A DNA stretch of 64,000 bases from Aldehydirespirator sp965221215. GTDB taxonomy: Bacteria; Actinomycetota; Acidimicrobiia; Acidimicrobiales; Aldehydirespiratoraceae. How positions within the stretch are numbered: position 1 is the first letter of the stretch; every line of letters starts with the position of its first letter. A model generated the notes under the pieces. That model made no database searches. It was given only the letters and a program-made list of their open reading frames with translations, and was not told the DNA's origin. The position numbers were made by a program, and so were the translations under genes. The stretch covers positions 434,001 to 498,000 of the forward strand of contig OZ244872.1 in the NCBI GenBank assembly GCA_965221215.1, written 5' to 3'. Positions 1 through 8,277 of this stretch are shown here, piece after piece.

Positions 1-1
1 G

Positions 2-970
2 AACCTCCAGGACGCTCACATCATCGTCAACTACGACCTGCCGTGGGCCATCGTCAAGCTCGTGCAGCGGGCCGGGCGGGTGGACCGCATCGGCCAGAAC
101 TCGCCCGAAGTGCTGGTCTACTCGCTGATGCCGTCCCAGTCCGTCGAAGACGAGATCAACCTTCGGGGCCGCATCCGCGAGCGCTTGGGCGAGAACGCCC
201 GACTGCTCGGCTCCGACGAGGCGTTCTTCGGCGACCCCAGCGAACGCCAGACCATCTCAGGCGTCTACGACGAGTCGTCCTCCCACGGACTGGCCGGCCC
301 CGGCGCCGAGGAAGTCGACCCGGTGTCGATGGCCTATGAGATCTGGCGGCACGCGAGCGACAACCATCCTGATCTCGCACAGCGTGCGGCGGCGCTGCCC
401 AACATCGTGTACTCGACCAAGCACACCGCCGACGACGATCCCGGCACCGGACTGCTGGTCCACACCCAGACCGCGGCGGGCCTCGACGCGTTCGCGTTCG
501 TGGAGCCCGGCGGCCAAGCCCGCCAGGTCACCCCTCAGGAAGCCCTGAGGCTCGCCGAATGCGAACCCGACACCCCGTCGGTGCCGCGCCTCGACGACCA
601 CCACGACCTCACCGCCGCCGCGCTCGGAGGGCCGCTGCGAACCCCCGCCGGACGCGCCACCGGGGCCCTGCAAGGAGTCCGGGGCCGAGTGTGGCGAAGG
701 CTGCACGAGCGTATGGACAGCCTCGCCGACAACCTGCTGTTCACCAAGGCCGACCTCGCAGCAGCCCACGACGCCATCAACGAACGGCCGCTCTACGAAT
801 CGGCCACCCACCGCCTGGCCAAAGCCGTCCGCGAGCGCAGCGCCGAAGACCTCGCCGCCCTCGTGGTGGACCTCCACAAAGACGATCGCCTTTGCGTGCG
901 CCCCACCCCCGACGCCGCCGACAACGAACCTGCCATCGTCTGCACCATGGGCCTGCGGGCTGACGGCTGA
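2..970 (+). CDS. Helicase (SNF2/DEAD type), C-terminal part, 5' end outside window
   Basis: About 322 codons are visible and the frame is open at the left edge, so the start and the ATP-binding half lie outside the window. The first residues hold the second RecA lobe of an SF2 helicase: IIVNYDLPW (motif V region), then QRAGRVDRIGQ, the arginine-finger motif VI of SNF2-like enzymes. The rest is a roughly 230-residue C-terminal region I cannot assign. Such proteins couple ATP hydrolysis to movement on DNA or to remodelling of DNA-protein complexes. Whether this one serves repair, restriction or transcription cannot be told from the tail. It converges with the ABC permease that ends at 1008. Confidence 0.85.
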   Translation, partial: NLQDAHIIVNYDLPWAIVKLVQRAGRVDRIGQNSPEVLVYSLMPSQSVEDEINLRGRIRERLGENARLLGSDEAFFGDPSERQTISGVYDESSSHGLAGPGAEEVDPVSMAYEIWRHASDNHPDLAQRAAALPNIVYSTKHTADDDPGTGLLVHTQTAAGLDAFAFVEPGGQARQVTPQEALRLAECEPDTPSVPRLDDHHDLTAAALGGPLRTPAGRATGALQGVRGRVWRRLHERMDSLADNLLFTKADLAAAHDAINERPLYESATHRLAKAVRERSAEDLAALVVDLHKDDRLCVRPTPDAADNEPAIVCTMGLRADG

Positions 971-1007
971 CCCTGCGGGCAGTGGCGGCTGTCTATGGGG
1001 ACGGCGG

Positions 1008-3590
1008 CTACTCGTGGGAGATGGCTTCTAGGATGTTCATTCTTCCGGCTCGGCGGGCCGGGAACACTGCTGCTAGCAGGCCCAGGGCCGCGGAGAGGAC
1101 CACATAGAACGCCAGCGAGGCGACCGGGATGTCGATGTCGCTGACGAACGAGTCCGGCAGAGCCACCGTGGCGGCCACTCCGGCCACCACCCCCACGCAC
1201 ACTCCGAGCACCGCGCCGAAGGTGGCCACTATGGCGGCCTCCCAGCGCACCGCCCTGCGCAGCTGGCGGCGAGTCATTCCCACCGCCCGCAGCAGGCCGA
1301 TCTCGCGGGTGCGCTCGAACACCGACAGCGCCAGCGTGATGGCGATTCCGGCGAAGGCGATGATCAGCGAGAGGCCCAGGAACACGGTGATCACCACCAG
1401 CAGCGAGTCGAGTTGGGACTGCTGGCTCTCGCGGAACTCGGCCCGGTTCTCGGCCTGCACCGTCGGGTAGGTCTCCAGCACCGTGTCGATGGCGGTGCGG
1501 CTGGCAGCCAGCAACTGCTGGCGGGCCGCCTCGTCGGGCTGGTCGGACAGGCCGGCCACGGTGGCGCTGGCGAACACGAAGGCGGAGCGGTTGAAATGCC
1601 GGTCCCACACCGCTGAGTCGATCACCCAGTTGCCGTAGATGCGGGCGTCGCCGTACACCGCGGCCACCGTCAGCGTCTCGGTCTCGTTGTCGGGGAACGT
1701 CATCTCCAGCGTGTCGCCCGCCGTCACCCCGAGGTCGCGGGCCGGATCGACGTGCAGCGCCATCGACGTGCTCGAGTCCCCCGCCGCCATGGATCCGGCC
1801 CTCAGGTCGGCGCCGAAGTGGCTGTCCATGGTGTCCATGTCGCCTGACAGCACATCCTTGGTGGAGCCGTCCACCCGCACCGCGCCGAAAGCCCAACGGA
1901 ACCCGACCACGCTGTCGAGCTCGTCGAGCGCGGCCAAGTCGTCCACCACCTGCACCGAGAAGCCGTCGTTGGGGTTGAAGCCCCCCGAGCGGCCGGTGAT
2001 GAAATAGTCGGCCTCGACGCTGCTCTCGAGGGTGCGCACGAACGACCGGGTGAGCGAGGCGCCCACCACCGCGGCCAGCGCCACCAGCGCCAGGCCGATC
2101 ATCAACGCGCCCGCGGTGGAGGCGGTGCGCCTCGGGTTGCGGGCTGCGTTGTCTCGGGCCAGCCGCCCCGGCACCCGCATCAGCGCAGCCACCGGCCGGC
2201 CCAGCACCCGGGCCGCGAAGGCGGCGAAGGCCGGGCTCACGATATTGATGCCCACGAAGGCCAGCAGGGCGCCCCCTCCGGCCAGCACCAGCGTCACCGC
2301 GGTGGCGAAGCCCCCGAACAGCGCCAGCGCCACCAGCACCACCCCCACCCCCAGCGTGGCGCTGCCGCCGATGAGGCGACGGCGCAGGCCCGTGGAGGCG
2401 AGCAGGTACTCGGGCTGCAGCGCGGCGATGGGCGCCACCCGTCGGGTCCGCAGAGCCGGGCTCAGCGACGCGGCCACCGACACGCCCACCCCCACTGCGG
2501 CGGCTAGTGCGATGGTGCGCAGCCGCACGTCGAGCGGCCCCTGGGGCAGCTCGAAGCCGCCGGCGCGCAGCACCACCATCAGCAGCCGGCTCAGCCCGAT
2601 GCCGCCCACCGTGCCCGCGGCGGTGGCCAGCGCCCCCACCAGCACAGACTCGGCCAGCACCGACTTCACCAGCTGTGCGGGCGTGGCCCCGATCGAGCGC
2701 CACAGGCCGAGCTCGCGCACCCGCTGGCCGATGGTGATCTGGAACACGTTGTTGATAATGAACGCGCTCACGAACAGCGCGATGAAGGCGAACACCGACA
2801 ACACCGTGCTGAAGATGCTGAGAACCTCGTCGAAGTCGGCCTGCTGCTCGTCGGCGGCGGCCTGCTGGGTGATCACCTCGTAGTCGTCGTCGAGCAGGGC
2901 CTCCAGATCAGCCTTGACGGTGGCGGGGCTGGCCCCCGGCGCCACCACCACTCCCACCTCGAGCACCTCGTCGTCGAATCCCAGGAACTGCTGCGCGGTG
3001 TCGAGCTCGAAGGCGGTCATGGTCTGGCCCAGGCCGTTGTGCTCGTCGGGAGAGCCGAAGTTGAACGTGCCGACCAGCTCGAAGGCCCGCACCTCGGTGG
3101 GCCCGTTGATGGAGTACACGCCGCCGATGCGAAGTCCGTTGTCGCCCACCGTGGCTACGTCGGCGGCGAATTCACCGTCGGCGGTCGGCTCGCGGCCCTC
3201 GACCAGGAAGAAGGAGCTGTCGTCGAAGTTGAACCCCAGCGCGGGAGCGCCCTGGGGCACGATGGCTTCGCCGGCGTCGTCGACGATCACCACGTTGAAC
3301 GCGGCCACCCCCGGATAGACCCGGTACACGCCCTCGGCCGACTCGATAGCCGGCACCAGCGAGTCGGGCACCGTGGGCCGGTCGAAGTCGGAGCCGAACT
3401 CCTGGGCCGCCCGCACCGTGAGGTCGGTGCCGGCGGTCACGTCCTCGGCCAGGTCGCCGAAGGTGGCCCGCAGGCTGTCGGTGAGGGTGAACACCGCCAC
3501 CACGAAGGCCACGCCGAGCACCACCGGCAGCGTGGTCAGCGCGAAGCGGATCTTGCGCTGAGCGATGTTGCGCCAGGCCAGCTTGAACAT
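1008..3590 (-). CDS. ABC transporter permease, MacB/FtsX family (860 aa)
   Basis: Large inner-membrane permease of the FtsX/MacB superfamily. A first membrane segment lies at about residues 14-35, an extracytoplasmic MacB-like domain at about 40-235, a three-helix FtsX block near 255-385, a central membrane region near 405-460, a further helix and extracellular domain after RDNAARNPRRTAS, and a second FtsX block near 730-850. The two-FtsX-block layout (about 850 residues) is typical of actinobacterial exporters and differs from the 650-residue MacB. Both FtsX blocks carry the ERTREIGLLRAVG-type cytoplasmic loop. It starts 12 bases after a second permease of the same architecture and forms an operon with the ATPase at 6214-6963. 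The substrate is unknown; this family exports lipoproteins, peptides or antibiotics, or acts mechanically on the envelope. Confidence 0.9.
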   Translation of the reverse strand: MFKLAWRNIAQRKIRFALTTLPVVLGVAFVVAVFTLTDSLRATFGDLAEDVTAGTDLTVRAAQEFGSDFDRPTVPDSLVPAIESAEGVYRVYPGVAAFNVVIVDDAGEAIVPQGAPALGFNFDDSSFFLVEGREPTADGEFAADVATVGDNGLRIGGVYSINGPTEVRAFELVGTFNFGSPDEHNGLGQTMTAFELDTAQQFLGFDDEVLEVGVVVAPGASPATVKADLEALLDDDYEVITQQAAADEQQADFDEVLSIFSTVLSVFAFIALFVSAFIINNVFQITIGQRVRELGLWRSIGATPAQLVKSVLAESVLVGALATAAGTVGGIGLSRLLMVVLRAGGFELPQGPLDVRLRTIALAAAVGVGVSVAASLSPALRTRRVAPIAALQPEYLLASTGLRRRLIGGSATLGVGVVLVALALFGGFATAVTLVLAGGGALLAFVGINIVSPAFAAFAARVLGRPVAALMRVPGRLARDNAARNPRRTASTAGALMIGLALVALAAVVGASLTRSFVRTLESSVEADYFITGRSGGFNPNDGFSVQVVDDLAALDELDSVVGFRWAFGAVRVDGSTKDVLSGDMDTMDSHFGADLRAGSMAAGDSSTSMALHVDPARDLGVTAGDTLEMTFPDNETETLTVAAVYGDARIYGNWVIDSAVWDRHFNRSAFVFASATVAGLSDQPDEAARQQLLAASRTAIDTVLETYPTVQAENRAEFRESQQSQLDSLLVVITVFLGLSLIIAFAGIAITLALSVFERTREIGLLRAVGMTRRQLRRAVRWEAAIVATFGAVLGVCVGVVAGVAATVALPDSFVSDIDIPVASLAFYVVLSAALGLLAAVFPARRAGRMNILEAISHE

Positions 3591-3602
3591 CGTCGACGAC
3601 CG

Positions 3603-6164
3603 TTAGTCGCCGGCGATGGCGTCGAGAACGTTCATGCGCGCCGCCCGGTACGACGGGAACACTGCGGCCAGCAGCCCGAAGGCCACCGCCAACGCCAGCA
3701 GTCCCACCATCTGCGCGGTGGGCACCGACACCCGGTCCATGATCTCGTCGGGGATGGCAACGGCAAGGGCCACCCCGAAGGCCAGCCCCAGCACCACGCC
3801 CACGATGGCGCCGTAGAGGGCGATGGCGGCGGCCTCCCAGCGGATCGTGCGGCGCAGCTGGCGCCGGGTCATGCCCACCGCCCGCAGCAGGCCGATCTCG
3901 CGGGTGCGCTCGAACACCGACAGGGTGAGGGTGTTGACGATCCCCACCAGCGCCACCACCAGAGCGAACAGCAGGAACACGTTGACCAGCGCCAGCACGG
4001 TGTTGAGGTCCGACTCGGCGCTCTGCTGGAACTGCTGGCGGTCCTCCAGGTTGGCCTGGGGGTAGGCGGCCAGGGTGTCGGCGATCAGGCCCCGCGACGT
4101 GTCGGCGTCGGAGTCGGCGGCGGTGACCGCGACCCAGTCGGTGAAGGCGTCGGCGCCGGCCGTGGTCTGATGAAGCTCCCGGTCGAGCAGCCATTCGCCC
4201 CAGAACGGCTGCTGCGTCTCGGCGAAGGTGGCGCCCACGGCCACCGTGAGCGACTCGCCGCTGACGAAGGTGACGCTCACCTCGTCGCCCGCCACCAGGC
4301 CCAGCTCGTCGGCGGTGTCGTTGTGCACCCAGAGCGCCGCACCCGGATCAGCAACGGCGGGATCGAGGTTGGCGACCGCTGTGACCGCGGCCAAGTCGGT
4401 CACGGTGACGAAGGTCTCCTCCACCCACTGCGGGCCGCCCGGGCCCGCTCCGGTGATCTGCATCAACTCGGCGTCGAGGCCGACGACGGTGCCCGCACCC
4501 GCGTCGCGCAAGTCGGTGGCCACCGTCTCGGGCACCCCCGAGATCGAGTCGACGCTGATGATGTAGTCGGCCGCCACCGAGTCGGTGAGGTTGTCGGAGA
4601 ACGTGTCCTTCAGCGACTCGCCCAGCACCAGCACCATGGCCACCAGCGCCAGGCCGATGGTGAGCGCCACTGCGGTGGCTGCGGTGCGGCGGGGGCTGCG
4701 GGCTGCGTTGTCTCGGGCCAGCCGGCCCGGCGTGCGCAACAGCCGGGGCAGCGGACGGGCCAACGCCGCCACCACCGGCCCCGCGATCAGCGGGCTGAGC
4801 ACAGCCACCGCCACGAACACCACCGCCGCGCCCGCGCCCAGCGACACCAGCTGCGCGGTGGTCGAGTCGAAGTCGGCGAACAGGCCCCGGCCCATCAGCA
4901 CCAGCCCGGCTGCGGCCAGCACGGCGCCCGCGGCCAGCCGCCAACGCCGCAAATGGCCGCCATCGTCGCCGGCCTGCAGGCCCGTCACCGGCGATACCCG
5001 GGAGGCCTTGACCGCGGGCACCAGCGACGCCACCACGGTGAAGCCGACTCCCACCGCGAAGGCCCACACCACAGTTCGGGGCCGCAGCGGCAGAGGTCCG
5101 TCGGGCAGCGAAGCCCCGAAGGCGCCGAACAACGCCTCCAGTCCCAGCGCGCCCAGCATTCCGAGCCCCAGACCGATCACCGACGCGGCCAGGCCAATCA
5201 GCAGCGACTCGATCAGCACTGAGCGTCGCACCTGCCGGGGAGTGGCGCCCAGCGCCCGCAGCAGCGAGAGCTCGCGTACTCGCTGCCCCAGCACGATGTT
5301 GAAGGTGTTGGAGATGATGAACGCGCTCACGAACAGCACAATGAAGGCGAAGACCAGCAGGAACGTCTGGAACGGCCCGATGAAGGTCTCGAAGGCGTCG
5401 CCGAACTCCTCGGCCGCCTCGTCGGCGGTGATCACCTCGGTGCCCGCGGGCAAGACCGCGGCGATGCGGTCCCTGACCGTGGGTATGTCGGCGCCGGGGT
5501 CGGCTCTCACCACGATCTCGTTGAACAATCCGTCGAAGCCCAGCACCTCCTGGGCGGTGGCGGTGTCGAACACCGAGAACACCGCACCCACGCCAGCGTT
5601 CTCGGGGAAGCCGAACTGCATCGTGCCGGTGAGGGTGAAGGTGCGGGGTCCGGTGGGGGTGACCACCTGGTAGCTGCGGCCCAGCTCGAAGTCGTAGTCG
5701 GCGAAGGTCACCACGTCCATGGCGAACTCCGAGAGCCCCCGGGGCCAGGCGCCGCTGATCAGGAAGTATTGCGAGAGCGCCTCGTCGTCGGCCCAGCTGG
5801 TGCCGGCGATCGGCCCGCCCAGCGTGGAGGGCGTCTCGCCTTGGCCGTCCACCGGGACCACGCCGTCCACGAAGAAGCCGCCCTCGGCCGCGTCCACCCC
5901 CTCGACGGAGCGGATGTCGTCAAGGAGGCTCTCGGGCACCGGGGCGGGGGTGGCCTCGGTCACATCGCCGAACGGCAGGGTGCCCCGCACGGTGAAGTCG
6001 TTGCCGGTGTTGATGTCGGCTGCGAGGTCGTCGAAGGTGGAGCGCAGCGAGTCGGCGGTCACGAAGGCGGCCACCACAAAGGCGACCCCCACCACGATGG
6101 CCGCCGCGGTGAAGGCGAAGCGCAGCTTGTGGGCCAGAACCGACTTGAGGGCCAGGCGCAGCAT
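3603..6164 (-). CDS. ABC transporter permease, MacB/FtsX family (853 aa)
   Basis: Paralogue of the downstream permease (1008-3590) with the same order: N-terminal membrane helix at about residues 12-35, extracytoplasmic domain, FtsX block near 265-400 (LLVFAFIVLFVSAFIISN), central helices, and a second FtsX block near 730-850 containing ERTREIGLLRAVGMTRRQL. That loop is almost identical in the two paralogues. The pair probably forms a heterodimer energised by the ATPase encoded 49 bases upstream. Start ATG (6164) is followed by LRLALKSVLAHKLRFAFT, the usual basic amphipathic start of this family. The substrate cannot be inferred from the neighbours. Confidence 0.9.
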   Translation of the reverse strand: MLRLALKSVLAHKLRFAFTAAAIVVGVAFVVAAFVTADSLRSTFDDLAADINTGNDFTVRGTLPFGDVTEATPAPVPESLLDDIRSVEGVDAAEGGFFVDGVVPVDGQGETPSTLGGPIAGTSWADDEALSQYFLISGAWPRGLSEFAMDVVTFADYDFELGRSYQVVTPTGPRTFTLTGTMQFGFPENAGVGAVFSVFDTATAQEVLGFDGLFNEIVVRADPGADIPTVRDRIAAVLPAGTEVITADEAAEEFGDAFETFIGPFQTFLLVFAFIVLFVSAFIISNTFNIVLGQRVRELSLLRALGATPRQVRRSVLIESLLIGLAASVIGLGLGMLGALGLEALFGAFGASLPDGPLPLRPRTVVWAFAVGVGFTVVASLVPAVKASRVSPVTGLQAGDDGGHLRRWRLAAGAVLAAAGLVLMGRGLFADFDSTTAQLVSLGAGAAVVFVAVAVLSPLIAGPVVAALARPLPRLLRTPGRLARDNAARSPRRTAATAVALTIGLALVAMVLVLGESLKDTFSDNLTDSVAADYIISVDSISGVPETVATDLRDAGAGTVVGLDAELMQITGAGPGGPQWVEETFVTVTDLAAVTAVANLDPAVADPGAALWVHNDTADELGLVAGDEVSVTFVSGESLTVAVGATFAETQQPFWGEWLLDRELHQTTAGADAFTDWVAVTAADSDADTSRGLIADTLAAYPQANLEDRQQFQQSAESDLNTVLALVNVFLLFALVVALVGIVNTLTLSVFERTREIGLLRAVGMTRRQLRRTIRWEAAAIALYGAIVGVVLGLAFGVALAVAIPDEIMDRVSVPTAQMVGLLALAVAFGLLAAVFPSYRAARMNVLDAIAGD

Positions 6165-6213
6165 CGGCGTCTATTTCGGGATCGGGCTGAGGCGGAGCCG
6201 GCGGGGCGCGGGC

Positions 6214-6963
6214 TCAGGCACCGAGGCGGGTCATGTGGTCCCGGATGGTGGCCGGCGTGGGTTCGAGCAGCTCGTCCACGATCTTGCCGTCCACCAGGAA
6301 CACCACCCGGTCGGCGTAGGAGGCGGCCACCGGGTCGTGGGTGACCATGACGATGGTCTGGCCCATCTCGGTGACCGCGTTGCGCATGAAGCCCAGGATC
6401 TCGCCCGCGGTGTTGGAGTCGACGTTGCCGGTGGGCTCATCGGCGAAGATTATCTGGGGCTTGCCGGCCAGCGCTCGGGCCACCGCCACCCGCTGCTGCT
6501 GGCCGCCGGACAGCTCGCTGGGGCGGTGCTTCACCCGGTCGGCGAGCCCGGTGGCCCCCACCACCTCGTCGATCCAGGCGGCGTCGCCCTTGGCCCCGGC
6601 CAGGTCCATGGGCAGGGTCACGTTCTCGATGGCGGTGAGGGTGGGCACCAGGTTGTAGGCCTGGAACACGAAGCCCACATGATCGCGGCGCAGCAGGGTG
6701 AGATCCTTCTCCGACAGCGAGGTGAGGTCGGTGTCGCCGATGATGACCTGGCCCGAGGTGACGGTGTCGAGCCCGGCCATGCAGTGCATCAGCGTGGACT
6801 TGCCCGACCCCGACGGGCCCATGATGGCAGTGAAGCGGCCCTGCTCGAAGTCAACGTCGATGGCGTCGAGGGCCCGGACCTCGGTGTCGCCGGAGCCGTA
6901 GATCTTGGTGGCGGCCACGGCGCGGGCGGCTGTGGTGAGGGTCGGGGCGGGGGAGGAAGTCAC
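6214..6963 (-). CDS. ABC transporter ATP-binding protein (LolD/MacB-type, 249 aa)
   Basis: Cytoplasmic ATPase that powers the two FtsX-type permeases downstream. Walker A GPSGSGKST at residues 49-57, Q-loop near 101, signature LSGGQQQR at 151-158, Walker B IIFADEPTG at 171-179, H-loop histidine in MVTHDP. The LSGGQQQRVAVARAL form and the length are those of the LolD/MacB/FtsE group. The start is GTG at 6963, preceded by AGGAG five bases upstream; this site decides the start. Transcription probably runs from here through 1008 as a three-gene exporter operon. Confidence 0.92.
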   Translation of the reverse strand: MTSSPAPTLTTAARAVAATKIYGSGDTEVRALDAIDVDFEQGRFTAIMGPSGSGKSTLMHCMAGLDTVTSGQVIIGDTDLTSLSEKDLTLLRRDHVGFVFQAYNLVPTLTAIENVTLPMDLAGAKGDAAWIDEVVGATGLADRVKHRPSELSGGQQQRVAVARALAGKPQIIFADEPTGNVDSNTAGEILGFMRNAVTEMGQTIVMVTHDPVAASYADRVVFLVDGKIVDELLEPTPATIRDHMTRLGA

Positions 6964-7044
6964 AGGTTCTCCTGAACTGTCGAGGTTTCTTGGTTGGCGA
7001 AGAGGTTCCGGTGGACTCTATGAGCGAGCCCGGCCTCCCCAACC

Positions 7045-7058
7045 GGGGGACATCCCCC
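7045..7058. repeat. Inverted repeat between E2 gene and ABC operon
   Basis: GGGGGA-CA-TCCCCC is a perfect 6-base inverted repeat in the 136-base gap between the stop of the E2 gene (7100) and the ABC ATPase start (6963). It could be a weak hairpin ending the dehydrogenase transcript or an operator for the exporter operon. No U-tract follows on either strand, so a classical terminator is not supported. Confidence 0.3.
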
Positions 7059-7099
7059 ACTTGGCCCGGACTGCCACGAGGCGAACCGCCTCCGCCGGT

Positions 7100-8275
7100 C
7101 TATGCCGGCGCTTCGATGGCTGCTTTGAGCTGGGCCAGGAAGCGGGCGCTGGCGCCGCCGTCGATGATGCGATGGTCGAAGGTGGCCGAGATGGTCATGG
7201 TCGGCGCCTCGACCGGCTGTCCGCCGATCAATCGCACTACCGGGCGGGCCATGCCGAAGGCGGCGATCATGCTGGTGCCCGACGGCAGCATCGGCGTGCC
7301 GGCCAGAATCCCGAGGGCGCCCACGTTGTTGACGGTGGCGGTGGCTCCGGTGAGCTCGTCGGGGGTTGCGGTGCGGTTGCGGGCTGCGGCGGCCAGTCGC
7401 AGGATCTCGGCTGACAGGTCGGCCACGGCGAGGGAATCGGCGGACCGCACCACCGGCACCATCAGGCCGTCGGGGGTGTCGACGGCCACGCCGATGTCGT
7501 AGTGGTCGAAGTACTCGATCTCATCGCCGTCGAGTCTGGCGCTCATGATCGGGTGGTCGCGCAGCACCGGTACCAGCCGCGCCACCAGCAGGGCGTCGAG
7601 GGGCACCCGCGAGCCGGTGGCGGCGGGCTCGGCGGCTCGGGCCTCCAGCAGCTTGGTGGCGTCGGCGTCAACCATCGACGTGAACTGCGGGACCTGCATC
7701 GATGCCGCCATGTGGCGGGCGATGGAGCGGCGGGTGGTCGACAGCCGCTCGCGCCTTCGGGTTCCGCCTGACGGTGCAGCGGGTGTGGCCGCGGTGGCTT
7801 CGATGTCGGCGACGGTGATGGTTCCGCCGGCGCCGGTGCCGGGCACCGTGGCCAGGTCGATGCCCCGCTGACGGGCCAGCTTGCGAGCCTTGGGCAGAGC
7901 CTTGGCCCCCTCCGATGCCGCCGGTCCCGGCGGGGCGGGCGCCGCGGCCTGATCTGCGGTCGCGATCTGATCCTGGGCCCGGGCCGGAGGCTGTGCGTCA
8001 GCCGTAGGGGTGTCTTTTTCGGCTGGAATCTCCTCGCCCGGCTCTCCAACCACGATGAGGGTCGCCCCCACCGCGATCACATCGCCGGGCTCGCCGCCCA
8101 GGGCCAGCACCGTGCCCCGGTAGGGGGTGGTCATCTCCACCACCGACTTGTCGGTCTCGACCGAGCAGATGGCCTGGTCGAGCTCGACGGTGTCGCCCAC
8201 GCCGACCAGCCACTCCACGATCTCGCCCTCGACCATGGTGTCGCCCACCGCCGGCAGCCTGAAAGCGCGCGCCAT
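7100..8275 (-). CDS. Dihydrolipoamide acyltransferase (E2) of a 2-oxoacid dehydrogenase complex
   Basis: 391-residue E2 core enzyme that moves the acyl group from E1 onto CoA. Residues 1-78 form one lipoyl domain with the lipoylated lysine K43 in ETDKSVVEM. An Ala/Pro-rich linker follows, then an E3/E1-binding domain at about 125-162 (KARKLARQRGIDLATVPGTG), and the catalytic acyltransferase domain from about 180, ending with the active-site HRIIDGG (H368, D372). It starts two bases after the stop of the fused E1, so the two are co-translated. No E3 (lipoamide dehydrogenase) lies nearby. The acyl substrate (pyruvate, branched-chain 2-oxoacid or acetoin) cannot be fixed from sequence alone. Confidence 0.92.
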   Translation of the reverse strand: MARAFRLPAVGDTMVEGEIVEWLVGVGDTVELDQAICSVETDKSVVEMTTPYRGTVLALGGEPGDVIAVGATLIVVGEPGEEIPAEKDTPTADAQPPARAQDQIATADQAAAPAPPGPAASEGAKALPKARKLARQRGIDLATVPGTGAGGTITVADIEATAATPAAPSGGTRRRERLSTTRRSIARHMAASMQVPQFTSMVDADATKLLEARAAEPAATGSRVPLDALLVARLVPVLRDHPIMSARLDGDEIEYFDHYDIGVAVDTPDGLMVPVVRSADSLAVADLSAEILRLAAAARNRTATPDELTGATATVNNVGALGILAGTPMLPSGTSMIAAFGMARPVVRLIGGQPVEAPTMTISATFDHRIIDGGASARFLAQLKAAIEAPA

Positions 8276-8277
8276 CG

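Noticed and set aside
3039..5222. Long plus-strand frame opposite the permease genes
   Set aside because: Antisense frame of high-GC coding sequence, rich in Gly/His/Arg, no start signal or homology pattern.
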